Shown in pieces: positions 37,193 through 49,855 of a stretch of DNA of 64,000 bases. This DNA comes from Temnopleurus reevesii. Taxonomy: Eukaryota; Echinodermata; Echinoidea; Temnopleuroida; Temnopleuridae. Where the stretch lies: the NCBI GenBank assembly GCA_036244855.1, contig BQKZ01000094.1, positions 70,033 through 134,032 on the forward strand. The letters run 5' to 3'. Made by a program: the position numbers and the translations under genes. How positions within the stretch are numbered: the stretch's first letter is position 1; each line of letters opens with the position of its first letter. The notes under the pieces are model-generated. The model was not told where the DNA came from. It did not search any database and saw only the letters and a program-made list of their open reading frames with translations.

Positions 37193-40100
37193 GTGGTCTT
37201 TCCTGACACTGAGTAACCTCAATATCGAACCATTGTCAATGAAGCCGACCAGATTGATAAAAAGAAACTCCCTTTTCTTTTCTATAGCATCCTCAGCACA
37301 AATACCCTACATCTTTTCACTCGTCTCTTTTCTTCTCCCCAAAAGGAAGAAGAAAAAACCGCCATGCATTATGCAGGAGCACCCACAACCAGGCCCACTT
37401 GGTCAGGCTTCGCCTAAGCCGCTTCTAAAGCTATCGTTATAATGAGTTTTTGAATAGACTCCTATTGCTTCGACAATACATTTACAATGGTGTTTTCAAC
37501 TCGATTATAGGCCCCATCGACAGTCGGACTAACTATACACCGACAAACTATAGAAATACAAACTTAGCTTTCGCATCAATAATGCAAGATCTTTAATACC
37601 CCGTCTTGCTCAACCTGTTTTTTGTGTCATCCTTAAGTTGGAGTATCATTACTCCATACAAATATGTAACCGTTCTGTCTGCACTAGCTGATAACATACG
37701 TCCTTTTAGCTTAAGCAAATCTAGTAATTACATAGTGCTATTCTGATGGTGATTGGGAGAGGATAGGATTTATATCGATGAAGTTAAGCGTTTGCCTTGA
37801 AGACGTTCATAACAAAGTCACAGGAATTTGGGGTTATCATGTTTAACATAACATTTTTTATGTTGGTAATTCTTTCCTGCATTGAAAAGACGAGCATTGA
37901 TTTTATTTTTTATTGAAGCATTCTTCCGGCGGGAAATTATATACTTCTAGTACACTCATTTTCTCTTTCTAACTCATTTAATATTCTGGATAAGATGATT
38001 TGGGGAATTTATGGACACAAATATGTTTAGTTTAGATGAATGTGATTAGTTTATTTGAAATTGTTCTAAAATCTAAAGGTCATTGCTCTTTCAATATCAG
38101 CGAAGAGACAAGAGACAATGTAATAGATAAGGTAATGATGATTAATGCAAATAAATTCAAAACGACATTGTTATGAACACCAATTCGAGTTGGATATAAT
38201 CGAAACCCCTCTTACAATATTTTAATATTCTGCAGCATACCAGGAAATTCATCGAAGACGAATTCTTTAAACAGATTGATAAGAGTGGTACAGAGAATAA
38301 AACCTCGAGTTTCGAAGAAACATCTCACAAAGATGGAATAACACTTAATGTTTCGCAAAGAGAAAAAATACTTAGAATTCAAGGAGAGGCTACTAAGAAA
38401 ATGCCCATTTTCAGTTTGATAGTCTTTCGGATAAAAATACATAAAACCCACAAAGGTAACAACAATTAAACTGCTATACCAACTACCACCTTCCTCTGCA
38501 CCCCTCATCCAGGTACCACTTCATTTTTACCCCCTTTCTTGGAGCCTCTATTACCCCTATACCAAGTAGGGGAGAAACCAGAGGGAGGGGCATTAGCTCA
38601 ATAACGGTATTGATGCGAACTTAAGCGCGTTATTTTCTTCAATCGACCGATAAGTTTTCGCCTATTTTCTAGCACCTTCTCTTACCATGCGCTTATAGGA
38701 GTACTTTCACTTTTACTCTAATTACTCGCTTTTGGCTTGTACACGGTGGTGCAGAAAAAACGGGCAACTAAGTTTTGCAATCTCCAGAGTTGTTATAGAG
38801 TATCAATCTTTTATGATTGACGCAACTACAAGACCAATATTTCCCATGAATATATACAGCCCTTTTAATTCGTGTTAAAGTCTATTTAATCTTGGAACTG
38901 TTTTTCCTCTCAACCAAAGACGCTTGAACCTCTAAAGCTCTGTGTGTGATTTTCATTATTTTTCTTTTAATCATTGAAACGTTCATATCTTACGTAGATA
39001 GCTGATTTATATATTTTACAAAGATTAGTGAATTGAATCAGGCCAGGCCATTTACTTAGCAGTAATCGCTCTCGATGTTTTTTTTTTGCACTCTTAGAAT
39101 GATGGTTGTAAATTGAACCCCCTCCCCATATTTCATATTTTGAAACTCTGGGCAAGAGGGGTTCCTAATAAAGACTGTATGTACTGAAGACTCATGAATG
39201 GTTTTAATATGAAGAAACTAGGTTAGCTCCAAAATGGCTGTATAAAATATTCCATAATCTTTAAAGGGAAGAGAATCAATATTTCAATACGGGATAGAAA
39301 CTTTAATTGTACGTACAAAATGCTTTAGGACAATTTTAAGAAAAGTAGATGCACTGAGACACATGCATCGTATCACAATGTAGAATTTGGTTTAAAATAC
39401 CATGTGCTTGATTTTTCAATATTCAGAAGATTCGAAAATATGTATGAACATTTAAAAAGTTTCCAAGTCGTGAGATTAGGCTTTCGATGGAGGCATTTCA
39501 GTAAGAATCATTTGATATTTTACAGTCCAAGAATTAGCAGAGTCTCAGCCATTCATAATTCAAACAAATTAATTATCAATTAAAAAGAAAATATGATTAT
39601 GACTGTAAATCTTATTGCAGATTGGCAAGATGGGAATTAAATCGCAAATGTAAAGGTGCCAAACGTTTCCAAAATAATGTGTTTTTGTATCTTACAATGC
39701 ATTTTATAGATGATTTAAATTTGTTAATATCATTGTGGAACGAAATTTGGCATACAAACATGTTTAGTAAATAAGGACCATAGCAAAACACCTCTAAATT
39801 CGTCATAATGTAGCAGTAAATTGATGAAGCCCCGCGCCATGACTTTTGTGGTGAGCCGGGCATGTAATTGCTACAGGTATTTTTCATTCTGAAAAGTCTT
39901 CTAATCATATCGTTATTGGCATCATCAAAGCGAGTTAATACATAGCCGCATGCACACCTAACACAAAGAGATCTTTACTCAAAAACACCCTTTAGAAAAA
40001 TGTTTGTTTATAACGTCCGTGTGGTATCTTTTCACAGCTTCAAATATCGACAGGGGCACGTCCACATTGTGCCCCCAAAGTGTTGTTTGCGTTGTGCACA

Positions 40101-40575
40101 GCTCCTTACTCTATTCAACGTATATGTGTTTAAACATGATGACGTCGAGGTCGTCACCCAACACATGCGAATGGAAACGCGCCCACCCCACGTCACATCT
40201 CATTAATGTGAAGTCGTGGTTATGTCTATTTTTTGAGAGGACACTTTGTGACTATTGACATATGCCGATATCATCCCTCAATCCTTTTATACCACTCCGT
40301 CCTTGCCTTTTTATTTTACCCCCTCTTCATCCAAACTCACCCCTCTTCTTGTTCCCAGTCGCCGCAATGTCGTCACCATTATCCCAAACATTCCAAAAAC
40401 TGACACTTTCACTAATGAAGTGATCTTACTCACTTACGATTAGAAATGAATACATTCTTCACCCGTCAACTCATGTTCGTATCGATTATAGCGATGTGGT
40501 GATCAGAAGGAAAGTGCCGATAAAACACAACCGTTTATTCGATCGCCAAATGTTACTGCCCTACCCAGGGGCGTA
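37193..40575. other. Non-coding, nothing recognised
   Basis: AT-rich DNA; the frames of 98 codons at 38212 and 39612 (minus) lack domain signatures. 40.0-40.2 kb is slightly GC-richer with two overlapping frames on one strand. Confidence 0.55.
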
Positions 40576-40624
40576 GAGAGAGAGAGGGAGAGAGGGAGAG
40601 GGGAAAAGAGAGAGGGAGAGGGGG

Positions 40625-40665
<41 letters not shown>

Positions 40666-40945
40666 AAAGGAGAGAGGGAGAAAGAGAGAAAGTGAGAGAG
40701 AGATATAAAGAGAGATGGAGAGACAGGGAGAGAAAAGGGAGAGAGAAGAATAGATAGATAGAGAGAAATAGAAAGAGAGAAGGAAAGACAGAGAGAAAGA
40801 AAGACAGAAATTAAGAAAGAGAGAGGGAGAAAGAAAGAGAGAGAGGGGGTTAGAAAGATAGATAGATAGATAGAGGTAAAGAAAGAGATAGAGAGATAAA
40901 GAGAGAGAAAGAGAGAGAGATAAAGAGAGATAGAGTGAGAGAAAA
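40576..40945. repeat. 370-bp polypurine tract
   Basis: GA-rich sequence with few pyrimidines, including a clean (GA)n run near 40627-40661 and GATA repeats near 40856-40874. The 155-codon Leu/Ser-rich minus-strand frame is its translation. Such tracts can adopt triplex (H-DNA) structure. Confidence 0.95.
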
Positions 40946-42074
40946 GGAATCAGATTGACGCACGCTGCTCGGATGGTGGTCGAAGAGAGGGCACATACAC
41001 ATTCATATAAATGAAGCTCGTTATTCATAAAAATCGATATTGCTAATGTGCTTTTCCCCCATGTATAAAGGAGGTGTATTCACACACAAGGGAGAATCCA
41101 ACGTGAACCCATCGTAAATTAAATTACCCCTCTTTCCCTCCCCTCATCCCCTATATTCTCAGAAATCACAGGGGATACAATTTGTTTAAGCTAACACATG
41201 TATAATTAGGCAGTCAGCATTTACCAAGCATCTGTCATGCATTTTTCTGCGCTCAGAGACTATATACATGTATATATGTTTGCTATTGACATAAATGTGA
41301 GATTGCCGTATGAAGCTCGCTTTCGGAGGAGTCAATATTCATAATACTCTCATAAATGTAAAGAGTTGCCTAAATCATTTGTTCATGACGAATTTAAAAA
41401 ATATGATATGTAGGCTTTGAGACTTGTGGATTTACATCTTTATATCCTAAAAATAGACTTATGTGACTTTCCAAAAGTTACATTTTCTCTTATGTGTGTT
41501 CATTGTGGACTACAATTTGGATTATCTTGATTTGTACAAACAAGCTATAACCAGATAATTGATAAACATTACCTGCACATTTTGTTACTAAACTCTCTAA
41601 CTTCAAAAGTGACACTATTCTTAGTTATGGGGGTATTTATTAGACTTCTCAAAATTATAGGATCATGATCAGAAATATAAGTGTCATTCTTTCGGAAATG
41701 TGGAGGTATTGTTGAATGTGGCGCCGTGTTGTTTTATACTTCATGTACGTCTAATAGACAACAGAAAGGTTTGGTATAACTTTTTCTGACAATGTTGACA
41801 TGTCGAAAATATCATTTGCAGCTGAACACCTGTAAATGTTTGTAGTAATCATTGGTGTTTAATCGTTCTGGTGTTTGTGCAGACACCGTCTAATTCACTT
41901 TGCTTCATTTTGGTATTTACCCGTTTAAGTTTAACACTGCGTGTAATGATAATGGCCCTCTTGGCGGGGCGTGAGATATGCGATTACACCTTCTTACTGC
42001 AGATTCCTCCCTCTTAACTCGCACTATCACATTTACGCAATCTAAACAGTAAATAAAAGAACATTAATCTCGTT

Positions 42075-42350
42075 ACAAATACCCCTTTTCCTTTCAGCGG
42101 AATCCCAGCTCAGGATAAAGAAAAGGCCTCTCGAGTTGCTCACCGAGTTTCAAAGCTCTTTTCAGAGTTGCGGATTTATTTTCGCCGTTTTTTCCCCTCT
42201 CGCTCTTCTTCTTTTGGGTCGTAACCATCAGTGGTTTTTATTTGTTGGATCTGTTTTCTCAAAAGCAAGCGAAGTCGCCGGAATCTTGCCTAATTCCTGG
42301 GCCATTGAGGTGAATTCTTCCAACCGGTCTTAAGCCCCACGCTCTGGACA
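42075..42350. other. GC-balanced block without recognisable gene
   Basis: The block stands out from the AT-rich background and holds a 65-codon open frame with no recognisable motif. A conserved non-coding element upstream of lhx1/5 is possible but not supported by any motif set. Confidence 0.2.
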
Positions 42351-42544
42351 CTGAAAGGGTGGGTGAACAATACTCCGATTCTACAGGAATTACTTTTCAA
42401 TTGTCTCTTTGATGTCAGCCGATGCACAATGGCCGAACTAAGACCAAGTGTGTTTTAGAAAGCTTCTTAAGGTATCGTTCTCTCTTCAGAAGCAGGCTTT
42501 AATCGCACCAATAGTCCTATAGAAGACTCTTCTGCATGGGGTAA

Positions 42545-42956
42545 AGCCAGGTCACACATTTTTATTTAGAGCGAATAATTTCCAGGCATATATGAAAATC
42601 AAAATACACTAACACCAGCATCCACGCTTATATGACGAACAAATATGACGAACGTTTTTTTTCTTGCCAGACGATAGATTTAGCCAATAAAATTTTGACG
42701 GGAAAACAGTCCAAGTGTCATATCAGACTAGTATTCTCCGGGTAAACATCAGATACATGTGAATGGAGTCATTGAGTGCGCAGAAAATATACAGGGAAGA
42801 CGTTTGGCTAGCGATCAATTATGTGGACTATCGCTCAATGTACGCTCAGTGTCAGTCAAGCATCGTCCTTACGAATGTCTCCGCACAAGGAGCATATTCT
42901 ACATGGGACATACGCAGGGCGCACCTTGGTATTAGCTTGGCCACAAATGTCTGACA
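42545..42956. mobile_element. Possible longer, diverged member of the same inverted-repeat family
   Basis: The left end AGCCAGGTCACACATTTTTA resembles the 36.6 kb terminus. The right end read in reverse complement (CTCTGTCAGACATTTGTGGC) is a weak match to it. An internal GGAGCATATTCTACATGGGA with CATACGCAGGGCGCA resembles the conserved inner block of the other copies. The ends are imprecise and the call is tentative. Confidence 0.4.
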
Positions 42957-44569
42957 GAGCCTATAACCATCGTCTCGAAAGGTGTAATGTAGTTATTGTA
43001 AATTGGTTAACAGAAGAAGGATAATTCGTATTGAGAGGGGGCCTTTTCATGCCTTTACCAAGGGGGCAGGGGAGAGTGTGGTTAGATAGGATTAGACAAG
43101 GATAGTTTGCCTTTTGCACGCCTTCTGCTTTGGCTTTATGAAAGGTATGAAAAGAGTGGAGATTATCGTGAACTTGCTTATCAATTAGGGTAGCCAAAGC
43201 AAAAAAAGATGGAAGCGCTTTTGACACTTGATATTCTGGTGTTGGATTGTCTGTGGTGAGTCGGTACGGAAGTATTATGACGTCATAATAGGATATCCAA
43301 CGTTGAACTAAATTCTAAGCCTGATGATAATATGTTAACTATACGTTACAACGTCATATGTATGAGGCGAATGGTCATTTACAAGCTTTTGGTATGTGAT
43401 AAGACGTTGAATATTTCAGGGAGTGCTTTCCGATTCAAAATTATTAATTTTGACTCTCTCGACATGATATCAAACAAAATGTTTAGTCATTTCCCCTTCT
43501 CCAATTTTAGGAATCAAATACAGTTAACATTCACAAAAAAAAAAACATTAAAAAGAATAACTGTAATATATCTTTGAAGTACGTACCATCATCAAATTTG
43601 ATAATTATTATGAAATGCCTTTAAAATGACACAACAATGAGGCGTGACTACCATCGCGAAAAACCCTCCAACTCCATCTAGAATAAGAATCGAAGTCAAA
43701 ATATTTTCCACAATTAGAAGGTGGTCCCGCTCGTCCCACATAATACTATGGCGCCAAATATTTTGAAAATAGGAGGATAGAGTAATAATATACTCGTGCC
43801 CGAAGAACTTGACACCCCTACAGTGCCCTACGTGTTGTTTGATCACAAACCCATTCCCAAAAGTCATTGTCGTGTGTAGTTGTGGTAACATACATTATCA
43901 GAAAGAAAGGAAGTTCTAAAAGAGTGTTATATTTGTCACATATTTAGGACCTAATAAAGTTTGAATAATTAGGAACCTTAGAAATAATAAATTACCTTAG
44001 ATATTTTGGAGCCTGAAAGGTTCTTTAGCAAGTGAAATAAAAACATTTTCATCATGGAACATCTTCTCAGAAAAAAAGTTATAATTTGCTCTCTTCTCCT
44101 AAGAGTGTAAGGGCATATTAGGTATGCTCATTTCGATGTACAGTTGAGTGTCAGTGGAAAGGGAATGAGAGGTTATAATCTTTATCATTTTAAAGGTTCA
44201 GAAGTTTCCAATTGACTGTTTAAGGCTAGCTATAGACATATATCTATCTTTATTATGTAAATAACACGTATTATGGATGTTAGAGGGAAGGTTAACCAGT
44301 TGCGCATAATTTATGTCTTCTTTCATAATGTCTTCTGTAAGGTATCTGTGCACAATTCTGTTTTGAGTTGTTCGTAAAAAATTCTTATAAAAATATACCA
44401 ACCAACGAGCTTTGATACCAACCTCTTAGCGCATCCGTTGCTTCTAAAAATAAAATATAGTCTATTGAGTTATGGTTTGTTCATGTTATATTCTTTTGTT
44501 CGATCAAGGATAATATGAACTTCCTATGACGTAAATCGTTTTGTCAGATAAATTCTATTTTGGTGAGTT

Positions 44570-44995
44570 CAATTGTTAAGCACTTGTGCGCATGCGTCCC
44601 TGAGGGGCTCGACGCACTTGCGATGCTTCGCGCACATCCGCGTTTGGGCAGCTTCGCTCACAAAATGCGCGTTCTGTGTTTTCTCCGCGGCCTATTGGCT
44701 ATGTAATGACCCGTCACGTTGTGTCTCATTGCGAGTCAATACGATCCTTTGTAGAAGCTGGTTAATCTAATTTTCCTCTCTACCTCCTCCGGCGGAGGAC
44801 CCGGATCGATACTTGTGGTAGGTGGTCACACAATGCCCCCAAGAAAAGGCACCACGTCCTCCCCGTATCTCCCTTTCCAACGCCCCATTGATGACGCGAA
44901 AGTGAGAGTGAATAGGGGATGCGGTGGCCGCCGACCGGGTGGGGCCGGGAGAAGAAGAAGAAGAAGAAGAAGCCCCGACTGATCGCAAAGAATGG
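44570..44995. other. CpG-rich island upstream of lhx1/5, function unknown
   Basis: This block is visibly richer in CpG than its neighbours and includes GCGC-containing near-repeats (GCGCATGCGTCCC, CTTCGCGCACATCC, AAAATGCGCG) and a (GAA)n run at 44950-44972. A 73-codon minus-strand frame with a serine run is explained by the GAA repeat. It could be an enhancer, a non-coding exon or a repeat; nothing distinguishes these. Confidence 0.3.
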
Positions 44996-47137
44996 ATTAA
45001 AAACGGTCTTGACTAGGCCCGGGATAGGTTTCTAAGAAACAATAGGATTCGGCGAGAGATGAAAGAAAAAAACCTTCGCTGTGTCCTTCGGAAAACCTAT
45101 TCCTGTATTTTAAAGATGACAGAGCCAGATGAAGGGAAGGTTATGTCTTAAAAGGATCGTGGGATATCGAGCAAGATGTTTTAATTATTTTCAAGGGAAA
45201 ACTGTTTCACCCATAGACTCCGCCTATGAGTTGGATTATGATTTCGTTTCTAATTTGTCTTAACATTCGATGTACAAAGGAAACCGATCGAAATCTTATG
45301 CGTGACTGACAGTATTAGATTAAGTAACATTAATGATTAGTGTTATTGCTGAAGGGATTAAGAAGAATATTGACACCTCAGAAGAAAGCGGTCGCTAGTT
45401 TTGCCACGCTAGTTTTGTTTTTGTTTACAGTGGTTCCTAAATCTGTCAGAATTGTAGCTGTCTCATGGACAGATTCGTCTTCCCTTTTCCTTTTATCCGT
45501 TGCCCGGTTGTGACCTAGCTGGGCACTTTAATTATCCTTAAATGGATTTATCTTGCATATCAATATTCTATAAAAAGTGAAATAACAAATAAGGAAACCT
45601 TCCCAACAATTTTGTAGGATGTTCCAAATACTTTTCCCCCAGCATTTAATGCTCTTACCGTTAATTTAGTTATTTATAACTTTTATCCAAATTCCGATAG
45701 AGTTTGTCAGCGTCCCGAACCGCGTCATGAGTCTCTGCGACCTTCAGCTCAGTATAATACTTCTATATCCAAAATAAACCGACTTGTATAAGTCGGTCTA
45801 TGAATGTTTGTAAAGTGAACAGCCATATAGCTTAATCCTGTCGACCTTTAAACATTCAAGACATGAAAAGATGGCTTAAAGTGATTGTTTGACATGGGGT
45901 TACTGACATTTATAAAATCCTTCTGATCTCATGCGTTCTCATTGATTGGAAAGTTTAATGTAAATTGACTTCAATTTCACAATTGCCGTATATCTTTAAA
46001 GTGAATATTATGAGCATTCTCGTAATTCCTCATATATCCGTTGTGCTCCCTGTAGGTTTCCTTTATATAAAGATTAATTTATTATGTTAGCTACCATATG
46101 GATTTATCAAACATAATCCAATTTGAGTATGTTGCGGAAATAGATACTTTGATTAGCACACAATTGGGTGTTTTTTTTTAGATGTGAAAAACAACTCATA
46201 AAGCAATGATATTAATTTGTGGGATGCACATTCAACAAGCACTGTTTTAAAGTGGATTTCTCTGTTTCTCTAATTCTCTATTATTTTTTTTGTGTGTACT
46301 TTCTTTTGTTATAATACCCCCCCCCCCTTATTTCATGTTTAATCCTGCTTTGTGCTATCGAATATTATATTCCTTTCAATTATGTATTAATGAAATATTT
46401 ATAATAACATCGTGTGGAGTTTAACAAAAATCAAAATCGATCTGAAATCTACGTCAGATACATACCAGAATTGTATTTCTTTCCTTCTGTTTTATACCCG
46501 TCATTACAGGTCATAAAAATTTTCATTTAAAAATGCTTTCTTGCTCAACTTTACTGACCAGTTGTACAACAAACCTTGTTCTCTGATCAGTCTCAACGAC
46601 GTCGCATTAAAAAAAATAATCAAACTTTGTTTTGCTCCATATTGCGAGACCATAAACTTTCACTAAACGATGCGATGGTGCTAAATACTCAAATGCAATT
46701 GTGCCCGAATTTTCTCCTTTTTTTTAAGTTAATTTGTTTCAAACATTAATTCGTATTTCAATGAAGCATTTTTTTTATCTGAAAGAATCTAGAATATTGC
46801 CAATTATTGGAACTTTCAGACCACATCTAAATTAATTAATTATGCAAAATTTACAAATATCATTAAAAAACATATTTATTACCATTATCTCTGCTGTTGA
46901 TCTAGGAAAAGATTATCAAAAGTTATGATTATTTATGCTGTTGATAGGCGATTTCCATATTTTCATCAAGTGTAAGAAGTTACATTTTCAATTTAATTAA
47001 ATTCAATTAAAATGTTATTTTCATCTCCCTATACAAAACAATGGTTATAAATAACAGTCACTACAATGGTATTTTCCGTCATTTCATCTAAACACGATTC
47101 AATCAAGGAAATTCATAACATAATTAAACATAAATTT

Positions 47138-47620
47138 CACGTTGTACATAAAAGATTTGATGACATAGAATTTAAATATGTTTGGAAATCACCTATTCAT
47201 GGAAATGGAGGAACATGTAGAAATGATGCTAAAATAAAACATACATGAGTTTATGAATGGCATAGTGAACTCTGCTAAACTCCTCAACAGCTAAACACAG
47301 CATTATCCATCATGCAATCACCGCATCTTTCGAACGGTCTTGAGGAGTAGATAGGATGGTAACGCTTAGGAAATTTTACTTTGTACATTGAAGATTTGAT
47401 GAAATAGAACTTAAATATGTTTTTATGATAAATTCATATATTCAATGGATGGGGGAACCTGTAGAACCGATGCAAAAATACAAGATACATGTACATCACT
47501 TTATGAACTGTATTCCCTACTATTCCTCAACAGCTAAACGCTTTATTATCCATCTCACAATCGCCGCATCTTTCGAGCGGTCTTGACGAGTAGATAAGAT
47601 GGTCATGCTTAGGAAATTAA
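47138..47620. repeat. Diverged 240-bp tandem duplication
   Basis: Copy 1 (47138-47377) and copy 2 (47378-47620) share GTACAT..AAGATTTGATG, CCTCAACAGCTAAAC and CGCATCTTTCGARCGGTCTTG, each ending in GCTTAGGAAATT. Many substitutions and small indels separate them, so the duplication is old. A 60-codon frame across copy 1 is not conserved in copy 2. Confidence 0.85.
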
Positions 47621-47822
47621 CGTCACGTCTGTCGAGGGCGATCTGTGATAACCTCTTGGACTGTCTACGTCCTATCATCTGAGTTTCTTGTTTGAATTAA
47701 AACATGTTTGATAATGAGCTCATTTAAGGTCTAATTGCTGAAAGTGTGTCCTGATAAAGCCGCCACGCGCGCGCTGATAAGAACGTAATTTTAGGAATGT
47801 CATTGCAAAGCGGGTCGTGACA

Positions 47823-47951
47823 AGCCCCGGTCACATAGGACCCGGAAGCAACACGATTTACCCCGACTCTTTGTTAATTCACAGTTACCTGCCTCAGAAC
47901 AACGAGTCGAGGTGAATCGTGTTGCTTCCGGGGTCCTAAGTGACCGGGGCT
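47823..47951. repeat. Long near-perfect hairpin (47-bp arms, 34-nt loop)
   Basis: The left arm 47823-47869 begins AGCCCCGGTCACATAGGACC, and the right arm 47904-47951 is its reverse complement with three substitutions and one indel. The loop 47870-47903 is unrelated. The terminal AGCC..GGTCACA resembles the ends of the inverted-repeat elements at 36.6 and 42.5 kb, so it may be a minimal foldback transposon. As RNA it would form a strong Dicer-type hairpin; expression is unknown. Confidence 0.85.
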
Positions 47952-49639
47952 ATAGTTTTGACCGTTTTGGATGGCCGTGGTCTGACGACGCAGTTTTATG
48001 AAGCTCATTGATGCACAGTCAGTTCATCTAAATAGTTAAATGTGTTAATAATGTTCGTTGAAATGTTATGATGTTAAAAAGACTCACTCCAGGGCTCCGT
48101 AACATAAAAGAGACACAATCAATTTTGCGATGAATTGCAAACTTTTGTACAAGATTTGCCACAGACTATTAAGACTTATCGTATGAATGATTGGAAATTT
48201 ATATGTTACCGGCCCCCAGAGATGGCAAAATATTCTTTTGAAAAAAAAATGAGTTCTTCTGAAACGGCTTATCCAAGAGATGTGGAGTAAATGAAAAATG
48301 AAGACAAATGGAGTATGAGCTTTGGATTCTCGCAGAAATGTAGTCATAAACAAAGTGATCAAAATATAACTAAACGCATACAATATACTTGTGAATTAGG
48401 CAGTGGTGTTATGATAAACTGTAATTGTTTTAAAAACGAATAAATACTACAATATTTTCATGTAGAATTTGTATATAGTCAAATTTTTAATCTGCTTACT
48501 GAAGCTGTATTTCCAGCTTTATTTCAGAATAAATTTCACAATTCAATTTCGTCAGAATTTGGTACGCGGCGAATGCGTTGGATGAAATTTCATGTTCTGT
48601 ACGTATGGAGAGTATTAATGTTTGCCTATGAAATATCTCTTTCATAAACATTGTACACAATGACGTAATACTGAAAATTGTCTGAATCGAAAAAGCAATA
48701 CTTTTTTTGCAGAAAATCCCGATTACTACATGTTTTATGAAGTAAAATTCATTTGGTCTGTAAAAAAGATATAAATCTATTTTGTATCAGTATCAGTTTA
48801 TAGGTGAAATATTGAAAACGCGGAGGATGTTATTTTTAATCGAAGTATAGAAGACAGAGCTTTCGTCTAAATGATCAAGAAATCCGTGGTTAAAAGTAAT
48901 CTCAAAGATGTTAAAATAGGGTATTTAAACGAATAGACAAATAATGAAGTTGCTGGTGATATTAATAATTGCAAGAACTGTAAGTTTGTTGAGTTTATTA
49001 TCATAAGAATAACATTCAAAATGTGTATGATGAGGAATAATATTGCAGCTCTGCGATATGCCTTACAAACTGGATAACCCACGTTTGGTACGAGATGAGG
49101 GTTTTAAACTTATACTACCACTCATCCGTGTCATTTCCAGTGTCATTTCCATTGAAAACTACTAAAGATATTCGGATCTTTTTATAGAAAGATTTTCAGT
49201 TGTTCTCGTGTATACCTTTTCTTTTATCGCAACAGACTGTGGCTTCTAAGCTACTGATCCTATTAAACATATCTCCCAGCTTCTTTGTTTACAAATTTGC
49301 GTACATTGACACCGATACAAGCTTGCTCTTTCCCGGATCAATACCATCGGCTTTCAAGCGGGCCAAGTTTGCACCCCTCCAAGAAACCACCTATCGACTG
49401 GTATCAGGTTTGGAATAGGGGTGATGCGGTTCATTTGGGACGAACTCGCAGATTGGTGTGACCGCTCGAGACGTCCGTAGATGCTCCGTGTAAGTTCCCC
49501 CTCATCCATGCCTCATCTCTCCATCTCATCACGCGAGTTAGAATCGTGCTGGATTATTATCATAAAAAGGAGGAGTTTGGTTTGGTTTTGACGTGTCGCT
49601 ATTGGTGCATTATCGGCACGCCTTACCACGACTTGGAGA

Positions 49640-49855
49640 GAAGCACAAAGAACGCCGAACGAACAAGCGCGCGCCCTGATTGGACGCTGTGGAAAATGAT
49701 AGGCAACTCTCGCGAGCTGGCGTAGCACGGAGTATAGAGCGACGAGATGAACTTTTTGCCCGTAATTTCTGTGCACTGAGCCACGGCTGTGGTGGAGAGG
49801 AGAGAGAGAAGAAGAGAGGAATATAAAAAAGCAAATCGGGAAATATTGTATCTAT
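49640..49855 (+). promoter_or_regulatory. Candidate core promoter of lhx1/5
   Basis: Three elements occur in order: an inverted CCAAT box (ATTGG, 49679-49683), TCTCGCGAG at 49708-49716 (nine of ten bases of the BANP-type TCTCGCGAGA promoter motif), and TATAAAAAAG at 49822-49831. The region is CpG-rich against an AT-rich background and lies 1.2 kb upstream of the lhx1/5 start codon on the same strand. Motifs this short occur by chance, so the call rests on their order and location. Transcript 5' end data would decide. Confidence 0.4.

Larger units (their letters stand above)
45000..49639. other. Upstream flank of lhx1/5, nothing recognised outside listed repeats
   Basis: AT-rich sequence with the tandem duplication and hairpin at 47.1-48.0 kb. 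It is a plausible location for distal regulatory elements of lhx1/5, but I see no clear motif cluster. Confidence 0.5.

Noticed and set aside
40561..41028. 155-codon minus-strand Leu/Ser-rich frame resembling a membrane protein
   Set aside because: It is the translation of the polypurine tract at 40576-40945.
44767..44988. 73-codon minus-strand frame with a serine run
   Set aside because: The serine run comes from a (GAA)n microsatellite and the rest has no family signature.
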